The notes beneath the pieces were generated by a model that made no database searches, was not told the DNA's origin, and saw only the letters and a list, made by a program, of their open reading frames with translations. A stretch of 32,233 bases of DNA from contig JAEUUP010000035.1 of assembly GCA_016787525.1 (NCBI GenBank), positions 1 through 32,233 of the forward strand. Direction: 5' to 3'. This stretch comes from Saprospiraceae bacterium (lineage in GTDB: Bacteria; Bacteroidota; Bacteroidia; Chitinophagales; Saprospiraceae). Of this stretch, positions 24,810 to 31,195 are shown piece after piece (within the stretch, counting starts at the first letter, position 1; every line of letters begins with the position of its first letter). The translations under genes and the position numbers were made by a program.

Positions 24810-24833
24810 AGTAGCGGATTGATTTCATCTTTT

Positions 24834-24876
24834 ATACTGAGGGGGTGCTTTCGAGATGAAAGCATCCCCTCAGTAT
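24834..24876. terminator. Terminator-like hairpin made of an inverted pair of motif copies
   Basis: Arms 24834-24852 and 24858-24876 pair along 19 bp with a single G-U and a 5-nt loop (GAGAT). Each arm starts with ATACTGAGGGG, so two dispersed-motif copies (24836-24845 plus, 24866-24874 minus) form the outer half of the stem. It begins 24 nt after the lipoprotein stop codon. There is no long U-tract. Confidence 0.85.
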
Positions 24877-24999
24877 GTTCCAGAGAGTTAAATTATTTTG
24901 TCCAAAATAGTAAAAACTGTTATTTGAGGCACTTTTTTTGCTATGAAAAAACATCATTGATAAATTAAAGCCATTCATAAAAATTTAAAATACAACAAA

Positions 25000-25326
25000 A
25001 TGTCTGCCTACGATACTATAAAACCCATTGAAAACTTAGAATCACTTGAAACGCCGACCATTCTTGGGTTCAAAAACACCCGCGAACCAGGTGTTTTAAA
25101 AATTCACCTTTCGAGAGTAACAGGGACTTTACTCACTTTTATAGAAAGACGGCTTTTTAGTGTGGATATAGAACTGTCTTGGGAAGGCTGTTATCACACA
25201 GCCGACACTGTAAATGAAGTAAAAGGATTTGAAATTGGTATGCAGTATGAATTTCGTGTTCGGACAACAGGAATGGGTAATTCAACGAGTCAGTGGTCTG
25301 AAATTTTTCAGTTTATTGTTATATGA
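25000..25326 (+). CDS. Small fibronectin type III-like protein
   Basis: A 108-residue protein without signal peptide or membrane segment. The pattern LSRVTGTLLTFIERR...IELSWEGCY, with the ending YEFRVRTTGMGNSTSQWSEIFQFIV, matches the last strands of an FN3 domain (Y.F.V...G..G.S.WS). It would be a single-domain FN3 protein; the role is unknown. The initial stretch (MSAYDTIKPIENLESLETPTIL) resembles the lead-in of FN3 proteins that follow tandem linkers. A motif copy starts right at the base after its stop codon and the convergent permease gene ends 18 nt further on. Confidence 0.6.
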   Translation: MSAYDTIKPIENLESLETPTILGFKNTREPGVLKIHLSRVTGTLLTFIERRLFSVDIELSWEGCYHTADTVNEVKGFEIGMQYEFRVRTTGMGNSTSQWSEIFQFIVI

Positions 25327-25335
25327 CCCCTCAGT
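25327..25335 (-). repeat. TACTGAGGGG motif directly after a stop codon
   Basis: Minus-oriented copy (4 G) filling half of the 17-nt gap between the convergent FN3-like and permease genes; its first base follows TGA. Confidence 0.9.
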
Positions 25336-25343
25336 ATAGGCAT

Positions 25344-26399
25344 TTAACTCAACCGAATACGAGGGTCGAGAACAGCATAAAGCACATCTACTAAGATATT
25401 CATCACAACAAAAACCAATGCTGTGAACAACACACAGCCTAAAACTACGGGAATATCAAAATTGAGCAAGGCAGTAACTGTCACCTGCCCTAAACCATTG
25501 TAAGTGAATACACTTTCGACAAAAAAAGCACCTGCTAACAGACCTGCAAACCAACCTGACACAGCTGTCGTGACGGGATTCAATGCGTTGCGCAAAGCAT
25601 GTTTAAGAATGACTGTTCGGGAGTCTAAACCTTTGGCTTTAGCAGTACGGATATAATCCATTGAGAGAATGTCGAGCATCGTCGAACGTGTCAATTGCGT
25701 TATAAGTGCCACGGGTCTAATGCCTAAAGCAATAGCGGGCAAAATAAGATTTCGCCACACAATTTGTTCGTCACCAAAATCATCCAGCTCAAACAAACTG
25801 CCTTGTATGTTCAACCCTGTCCAATCAGACAACCAATACCCAAATACCAATGCCAACATCATTGCCACGATATAAGATGGCAGCGAATATCCTGCCACCG
25901 AAGCGACTATTGCCGAAGTATCAAACCAACTATTCGGTTTTAAAGCAGCAACGACACCGAGTAGAATGCCTAAAACAGTAGCAATTAACATAGCAGCTAA
26001 AGCCAAAATAGCCGTTTGAGGAATAGCATCTTGCAAAATTTCTGTCACTTTGCGACCTGTTTGATAAGATTCTCGAAGATAAGGTGCTTTCAATACTAAG
26101 GCTTTATTGCTCAAAGGCAGGATTTTTATCCAATTATATTTCGTTGCATTTTCATTTGTCGCTTCGTAGATACTGAGGGGGGCGATGTCGTTGATGTACA
26201 TCAACAATTGGGTATAAAGCGGCTGACCCAGCCCTAATTCACGCTTTTTGGCTTGTACAGTTGCATTATCTGAACGTTGACCGAAGGTCAAACGTGTCGG
26301 GTCAACAGGGGCCAGATAGATGATACTTGTGATGATGAGTACCACCAATGTCATAACAGCTATGCCGTAAAGCAAGCGGCGCGAAATAAAGTTTATCAT
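25344..26399 (-). CDS. ABC transporter permease, DppB/OppB type
   Basis: A 351-residue inner-membrane permease of the peptide/nickel importer family. The N-terminal segment MINFISRRLLYGIAVMTLVVLIITSIIYLAPVDP, shown here in parts, is the usual first helix with R-R-L-L. The EAA loop region reads DYIRTAKAKGLDSRTVILKHALRNALNP, and the family C-terminus VDVLYAVLDPRIRL is intact. It carries the usual five to six membrane segments, with a ~90-residue periplasmic loop after helix 1. No DppC, ATPase or binding protein lies next to it, so it is orphaned here, although partners may lie elsewhere. One motif copy (26172) encodes APLSIY in the periplasmic loop. Confidence 0.9.
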   Translation of the reverse strand: MINFISRRLLYGIAVMTLVVLIITSIIYLAPVDPTRLTFGQRSDNATVQAKKRELGLGQPLYTQLLMYINDIAPLSIYEATNENATKYNWIKILPLSNKALVLKAPYLRESYQTGRKVTEILQDAIPQTAILALAAMLIATVLGILLGVVAALKPNSWFDTSAIVASVAGYSLPSYIVAMMLALVFGYWLSDWTGLNIQGSLFELDDFGDEQIVWRNLILPAIALGIRPVALITQLTRSTMLDILSMDYIRTAKAKGLDSRTVILKHALRNALNPVTTAVSGWFAGLLAGAFFVESVFTYNGLGQVTVTALLNFDIPVVLGCVLFTALVFVVMNILVDVLYAVLDPRIRLS

Positions 26400-26706
26400 G
26401 TACTGCTTTGTTTTATGTTTTGCAAAAATGAGATTCTTTTGGCATTTATCAGAGTATTAGAGTCGTTGATTGCGCTATTTTTCTTTTTTTTGCATTCTAA
26501 TATTCGATACTTCGATATTCATACCTAAAACACTCCTTTTATTTCAACAACACCAAAGTCAGATACGATTTTGGCGGGGATTGACTCTAGTTGCTTTCAT
26601 AACTCTATAATCATTGTTTATTTAACTGTTTTTATAAAAATAACATAAGTCAAAACAACCCAAGCGAGCGTTTGCTCGTCTTGGTGCGAATTATCGTACG
26701 AAAATT
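26400..26706. other. Divergent intergenic region before the sigma factor gene
   Basis: About 307 nt of AT-rich DNA between the divergent permease and sigma genes. It contains no gene or motif copy. The only structure is a bulged hairpin at 26659-26684 (CCAAG-CGAGC against GCTCG-TCTTGG), 23 nt before the sigma start codon. I see no convincing TAnnTTTG box, as would suit an autoregulated ECF promoter. Confidence 0.5.
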
Positions 26707-27258
26707 ATGTATGAAAACGAATTAACCGAAATCATAAATGGCTGTCGCGTAAACAATCAAAAAAGCCAGCATGAATTGTTTGCCTTATTTTATAACTATG
26801 CTATGAGCATTGCGCATCGCTATGCGGGTACGTTGCATGAAGCAGAAGAAATAGTAAATGATTCCTTTGTTAAGGTCTTTATAAATATTGAAAGATTTGA
26901 ATATAGATGGACGTTCAAATCATGGTTGCGCAAAATCATAATAAATACTGCCATTGATGCTTTTAGAGCCAAACAAATCAGACCGAAAACCAGCGATTTA
27001 GAGAATTTTTTTGATTTGGGATTTGAAATAGATATCATTGAATCTTTAACACGGGAAGAAATGCTAAGGCATGTAGCTCTTCTTCCTCCAGCTTATCGAA
27101 CTGTTTTTAATATGTTCGTTGTTGATGAATATTCACACGAAGAAATTGCCGAAATTTTGGGTATTTCAATCGGATCATCTAAGTCAAATCTGTCAAAAGC
27201 ACGCCAAAAACTAAAAAAACTTATTCAATCTGACATCACTGAACGTAATAGAATATGA
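26707..27258 (+). CDS. ECF-type RNA polymerase sigma factor
   Basis: A 183-residue sigma-70-family factor of the extracytoplasmic function group. Region 2 is seen in LFALFYNYAMSIAHRYAG...AEEIVNDSFVKVFINIERFEY and region 4 in LPPAYRTVFNMFVVDEYSHEEIAEILGIS followed by SKSNLSKARQKLKKLI, which is the helix-turn-helix that binds the -35 element. It lacks region 1 and 3, as ECF factors do. Its last codons overlap the ATG of the next gene by 4 nt (ATGA), so the two are translationally coupled. This is the classical sigma/anti-sigma arrangement. Confidence 0.93.
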   Translation: MYENELTEIINGCRVNNQKSQHELFALFYNYAMSIAHRYAGTLHEAEEIVNDSFVKVFINIERFEYRWTFKSWLRKIIINTAIDAFRAKQIRPKTSDLENFFDLGFEIDIIESLTREEMLRHVALLPPAYRTVFNMFVVDEYSHEEIAEILGISIGSSKSNLSKARQKLKKLIQSDITERNRI

Positions 27259-28622
27259 ACGAAAGAGACTTAGACAATTTATTTTCAAAAAAACTTAACG
27301 AAGAAGGGCAATATGCCAATCTTGATTCCAATTGGGAGAAAGTGAAAGCTAAATTAGCAATGGCGAAAAACACGGATACAACTGATGCTCCTGTTTTACC
27401 CCTTCCTATTCCACAAAGCAAAGATAGAAAGTGGCTCGTGCCATCTTTGTTAGCAGCTCTGATGCTTTTGCTTGCTTCAAATGGCTGGTTACTCTGGCGT
27501 TTACAACCTCTTTTAATTAATCAGCCTCAAACCAATCCATCAACTATACATTTAACAGATACTATTTTTGAAACAAAAGTCATTTATAGGATTGATACTA
27601 TCTACCAGCGTATTGTCTCCATGCCCACATTGGGGAAAATTCACGATACTGAATCGCATTTTAAAAGTACCCCCTCAGTAGGGGCGCAGAAAAACAATGT
27701 GGACGAAGTTCCATCACCTGTAAAAGCAGAGAAACTGCCAAGTACAAACCCGAGTAGCCCCAACAACTCAATCAATAAAGGAATAGAATCCATCAAAAAA
27801 CAAGAAAAAAAGGAAAATATTCCAATAATACACAATGAAGATAATCATTCAGGCATCACAACTGACAGTACTAACGCAATACATATTAGGCAAGAATCTA
27901 ACGCAACGTATGACAGTCTCATAACCACAACACCCACAGATACATTGAAGTGGGCAAAAGTTCCCTACGATTCCCTTGAATTGAAGCCGACAGAGCAAAG
28001 TCAACAGATTATTAAAGCTAATGCTAAGAAAAAAATCATTGATTATTTTGCTTTGGGGCTTCAAGCAGGTGGAGCAACGACCGTATTTTCAGATTTAGAT
28101 ATGAGACCTAGTTTTTGGATTGGTTTAGGTGGTGAAGTTCATTTCAAAAAAAGATGGAGCTTATCTACTTCTTTTGACAATGCTTTCTATCATTATAAAA
28201 CAACTGTCAGGGACCCGCTCTTACATGTTCCTTCTGACCCTCCTATGACTGAGAACTACAAACTAAAGTACATCGAAGGCGAGACTTCGAGTTTACAAAT
28301 TGGCTTGGGATTGAGTTATTCATTACTCAATCAAACACGTTTTACTCCTTTTGTTTCAATGAATTATATAAACAGATGGATTTTGCCCTATCAAGCTGAG
28401 TTTGAGTTCTTAAACTTAGCAACAGGGGAGGAGAGGAGCTTTTCTGTTGAAGAAAACAGTTATCATCACGATACTTGGTATGCTGTGGGTGCAGGTTTGT
28501 CTGCCCAACTGACACCTAAATTAGAAGCACGTCTTAAGAGTGAAATCATTTATGACCACAATCATGGGCAAGGCAGTTTGACTCAATTTTTACTGAGGGG
28601 GGGGATTTTTTTCAAATTTTAA
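27255..28622 (+). CDS. Probable anti-sigma factor with transmembrane segment and C-terminal beta-barrel
   Basis: A 455-residue protein translated with the sigma factor. Residues 1-57 are a charged cytoplasmic part with the N...W..V...L pattern (LDSNWEKVKAKL) seen in Bacteroidota anti-sigma-like proteins. Residues 60-81 are one membrane helix. Residues ~85-260 form a disordered Ser/Lys/Pro/Thr-rich linker long enough to cross the periplasm. Residues ~265-455 look like a small outer-membrane beta-barrel (FALGLQAGGATTV..., ISL-type strands) that ends in GIFFKF, with the terminal Phe typical of barrels. If so, it would link inner and outer membranes. The motif copy at 28592 (8 G) lies just before the final strand; another is at 27670. 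Confidence 0.72.
   Translation: MNERDLDNLFSKKLNEEGQYANLDSNWEKVKAKLAMAKNTDTTDAPVLPLPIPQSKDRKWLVPSLLAALMLLLASNGWLLWRLQPLLINQPQTNPSTIHLTDTIFETKVIYRIDTIYQRIVSMPTLGKIHDTESHFKSTPSVGAQKNNVDEVPSPVKAEKLPSTNPSSPNNSINKGIESIKKQEKKENIPIIHNEDNHSGITTDSTNAIHIRQESNATYDSLITTTPTDTLKWAKVPYDSLELKPTEQSQQIIKANAKKKIIDYFALGLQAGGATTVFSDLDMRPSFWIGLGGEVHFKKRWSLSTSFDNAFYHYKTTVRDPLLHVPSDPPMTENYKLKYIEGETSSLQIGLGLSYSLLNQTRFTPFVSMNYINRWILPYQAEFEFLNLATGEERSFSVEENSYHHDTWYAVGAGLSAQLTPKLEARLKSEIIYDHNHGQGSLTQFLLRGGIFFKF
28592..28604 (+). repeat. Motif copy with eight G, near a barrel C-terminus
   Basis: ACTGAG followed by a run of 8 G in total, encoding LRGG just before the last strand of the barrel protein. It is one of the two longest G-runs among the 35 copies. 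Confidence 0.9.
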
Positions 28623-28661
28623 ATCAAACTCATTTTTATTAATAAAGTAAACCATTCTTTT

Positions 28662-29807
28662 ATGAAACGAACAACTCAACTCATTTATTTATTTGCATTG
28701 GTTGCAGGTTCTAGCTTATTGATGAGCAAGCAAAACGGGCAAAACAAAAGATACGCTGGTGCGCCTGGTGATGTCGTATCCACAGGTTGCTCCGATCCTG
28801 GTCAAGGCTGCCATGACTTAGCGCCGACAACTGGCGCAAGCATTACTTTGACAGGCGTACCAAGCAGTTATATTGCTGGTCGAGTGTACCCTTTGACCCT
28901 TACAGTAAGTGATCCAACAATGAGCAGAGCAGGTTTTCAAATTGTTGCAAAAGATGCGGCAGCGGCAAATGCTTACACAAATATCGGCACATTTTCGTCT
29001 GTCACGGGAACAAAAGTCATCACAGGTACGACTGCAAGTAGCAATGGACCAGGACGACTTGTCCATAGTACCGATAAAGCCATGACAGGTGGCAGTGCAT
29101 CGTGGACATTCAACTGGACAGCACCATCCACAGGTTTGCCTGCAAATATTGTATTCTATTATTCAGGTGTTGCCGCTGATGGTGATGGCAACGAGGGTAC
29201 TTTTGGCAATAGTGGTGACAAATCTGTTTGGGGCAATACAGGCAATATTCCTATTGGTGTCGAGCTCATGTCGTTTGAAGCTTCACTTCTGAAGAGTAGC
29301 CATGTAAAATTGGCTTGGAAAACTGCCAGTGAAAAAAATAGTGCTGCTTTTGTCATCGAGCGAAAAGCCGAAAATGGGCTATTCTTTGAAGAAACAGGCA
29401 AAATCGAAGCTCATGGTTCTACAAACGAAGCACATGACTACTCGTTTGTGGACGAAACTGCTGAAATAGGTCGTATCATTTATTATCGCTTGAAACAGAT
29501 AGATTTTGATGGGACAACGAACTATTCTAAGACCATTTCCGTAGCTGTAAAGACGCCATTTAAGATAAAAGTGTATCCAACTGTCGTGAAAAATGGTGAT
29601 TTGGTTACTGTTGAAACTGTTGGTGCAAGCGCAAGTGGCATAGATATTCAAGTATTGAACATGTCTGGTCAAGTTGTCAAATTGGATAAAACGGCTTCTT
29701 ATACTGAGGGGGGGCAATTTCATGTATCTAACCTACCCACTGGTCGTTATTTGATTGTGGCAGCTGATGCTAAAAAGAAAAACTATGGTTCATTCGTAGT
29801 TCAATAA
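28662..29807 (+). CDS. Secreted choice-of-anchor/Reeler-like protein with T9SS sorting domain
   Basis: A 381-residue exported protein with signal peptide (~1-21). Residues ~30-200 (AGAPGDVVSTGCSDPGQGCHD ... GTFGNSGDKSVWG) match the choice-of-anchor V / Reeler-like domain of Bacteroidota, with GAPG and CxxxxxxCH near the start. The CH may bind heme, but only one C-H is present without CxxCH. Residues ~200-290 are an FN3-like or Ig-like segment (KLAWKTASEKNSAAFVIERK). The last ~75 residues (IKVYPTVVKNGDLVTVE...LPTGRYLIVAA...GSFVV) are a type A Por sorting domain. It follows the anti-sigma gene by 39 nt and may be in the same operon. A 7-G motif copy lies in the sorting domain. Confidence 0.85.
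   Translation: MKRTTQLIYLFALVAGSSLLMSKQNGQNKRYAGAPGDVVSTGCSDPGQGCHDLAPTTGASITLTGVPSSYIAGRVYPLTLTVSDPTMSRAGFQIVAKDAAAANAYTNIGTFSSVTGTKVITGTTASSNGPGRLVHSTDKAMTGGSASWTFNWTAPSTGLPANIVFYYSGVAADGDGNEGTFGNSGDKSVWGNTGNIPIGVELMSFEASLLKSSHVKLAWKTASEKNSAAFVIERKAENGLFFEETGKIEAHGSTNEAHDYSFVDETAEIGRIIYYRLKQIDFDGTTNYSKTISVAVKTPFKIKVYPTVVKNGDLVTVETVGASASGIDIQVLNMSGQVVKLDKTASYTEGGQFHVSNLPTGRYLIVAADAKKKNYGSFVVQ
29703..29714 (+). repeat. Motif copy with seven G inside a sorting domain
   Basis: Encodes TEGG in the type IX sorting domain of the preceding gene product. A one-base slip would abolish the C-terminal signal. Confidence 0.9.
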
Positions 29808-29827
29808 TAAAGTATTTATCGAGTTGT

Positions 29828-29861
29828 CCAAAGTTGCTTCAAGTTTGTGAAGCAACTTTGG
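29828..29861. terminator. Hairpin terminator between the T9SS protein gene and the mobile region
   Basis: A 13-bp perfect stem (CCAAAGTTGCTTC at 29828-29840, complement 29849-29861) with an 8-nt loop, 20 nt after the stop codon. It can serve the facing minus-strand regulator gene too, though that gene ends 138 nt away. Confidence 0.8.
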
Positions 29862-29998
29862 GCAATTTATTTCAGGGCGATTCAAAAGTTCATATAATTT
29901 ACCTTATGGATTCGATAAAAAACATATACGCAAACCCAATACACACTAAAAAACAAACTTTTTCGTACTTATTTTTTTTACCTACATAAAAATAATAA

Positions 29999-30463
29999 TT
30001 ACGAACTTTTTTCTGATTTTTGGCTTAAATCCTTCTTAAAATATTGGTTTAAGGTTCTAAGCGTCTCATTTTCTTCAATTTTCAACTGTAAGAGGTTTTT
30101 TAGTTGTTCATTTTCCTTTCTTAGCGTCTCGTACTCGCCTTCTGTATATACTTTATTTGCTTCGATGTTTTTTGTCCTTAAAATCATTTGAGGATAGGCA
30201 AAAAAATCGTGTTCGACGGCAATACTTAATTTTAGTAAGTCGTACACCGTGCCGAAATATGGCACTTTAAACTTATTGGCAAGTGTTTGTTTTTGCGAAA
30301 ACATACGTTTTGCCACCTTATCTATACTTAAATCCTTGTCATTTACGATATACTTGTTCACGACCTGCCCCATGTGCAAACCAAATTCGGGCGGCTGATG
30401 TACGTGTTTTTCTCCCCCCGTGCTTGTTGGTACTGTACTGTTTTCTTTTTTCTTTCTTCCCAT
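29999..30463 (-). CDS. Phage-type HTH regulator with coiled-coil tail
   Basis: A 154-residue protein. Residues ~31-88 (GQVVNKYIVNDKDLSIDKVAKRMFSQKQTLANKF...LLKLSIAVEHDFFAY) fit the XRE-type helix-turn-helix of Bacteroidota phage-like repressors, with the usual ending HDFF. Residues ~108-145 are a glutamate/leucine-rich coiled coil (ETLRKENEQLKNLLQLKIEENETLR), probably for dimerisation. The first 25 residues are a basic, disordered tail (GRKKKEN). It is transcribed away from the cro-like gene across a 143-nt AT-rich region, a layout typical of a repressor controlling an early promoter. The call rests on pattern and position. Confidence 0.6.
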   Translation of the reverse strand: MGRKKKENSTVPTSTGGEKHVHQPPEFGLHMGQVVNKYIVNDKDLSIDKVAKRMFSQKQTLANKFKVPYFGTVYDLLKLSIAVEHDFFAYPQMILRTKNIEANKVYTEGEYETLRKENEQLKNLLQLKIEENETLRTLNQYFKKDLSQKSEKSS

Positions 30464-30573
30464 TTTTTAAAAATTTAGTTCAAAAAAACTGTTAATTAAT
30501 TCGATTGAGTAAAAATAAAACTTTTTTTAAAAAAAATACAACCTAAAACTTTTTTATTCGTACATACTTTATA

Positions 30574-30581
30574 TACATTTG
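30574..30581 (+). promoter_or_regulatory. Early promoter -7 box of the mobile region
   Basis: TACATTTG matches TAnnTTTG, 26 nt before the ATG of the cro-like gene. It lies in the intergenic region where the divergent repressor would be expected to bind. Confidence 0.45.
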
Positions 30582-30606
30582 TCAATAAATAAAAAACGAT
30601 TAAAAA

Positions 30607-30882
30607 ATGACAACTAAAAAAAGTTATTACAAGTATTATTTACGTGAAGCCTTAGACGTTTTTGGGGCTACAATGTGGCTTTTCGAGGGCGTGGACTTAA
30701 ACCCCGCACAAAAAAAAATACTCGCAGCGCGGGGCATATCCGCAAGAGCATGGACGGCATTGTTGAACAACGAATCTAATATTAACTCAGACGAGTTAAA
30801 TATCATTGCCGAGATAACAAAAATTCCTGTTTATGCGCCGTTAATGACCCCCGAAGAAATGCAAAGGGTTAAAGTTGCTTAG
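30607..30882 (+). CDS. Small Cro-like HTH protein
   Basis: A 91-residue protein. The helical middle (QKKILAARGISARAWTALLNNESNINSDELNIIAEITKIPVY) has the spacing of a helix-turn-helix: helix 2 and 3 around ARGISARAWTALL, followed by the LNIIAEIT helix found after XRE-type domains. Its divergent orientation from the repressor-like gene suggests a Cro role. The protein is too short and diverged for certainty; a simple phage hypothetical is the alternative. Confidence 0.5.
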   Translation: MTTKKSYYKYYLREALDVFGATMWLFEGVDLNPAQKKILAARGISARAWTALLNNESNINSDELNIIAEITKIPVYAPLMTPEEMQRVKVA

Positions 30883-30991
30883 TGCCTATCCTATCAAGTT
30901 TTGAGACCATACTAAGAGAAGCGGTTAACGAAAAATCGTATTGTTTAATTTAATGTCTGTTTTAGTACAGATACAGTAAAATTTATGTCTC

Positions 30992-31195
30992 ATGGAAACA
31001 GAAAAAAAGGCGGCAACTATTACCGTTCGCATGGATTTGCACGAAGCAAGTGACCTAAAAGACGAGATTTTTGAGGTAAAATCAAGCGTTGATTTTATCC
31101 CGTTCATTGACAAATGCCCCCGTCTTTGGGAATTATTAGCGGGTATCAATGGAATCCTTAACAAGGTTAAAACGTCTGAAAATGCAAAAATTTGA
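30992..31195 (+). CDS. Small hypothetical protein upstream of the replication gene
   Basis: A 67-residue protein (METEKKAATITVRMDLHEASDLKDEIF...) of unknown function. The N-terminal TITVRMDLHEASDLKDE could be a short beta-strand followed by a helix. It overlaps the next gene by 14 nt, which argues for real translation and coupling. Upstream are 109 nt without a clear gene. Confidence 0.55.
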   Translation: METEKKAATITVRMDLHEASDLKDEIFEVKSSVDFIPFIDKCPRLWELLAGINGILNKVKTSENAKI

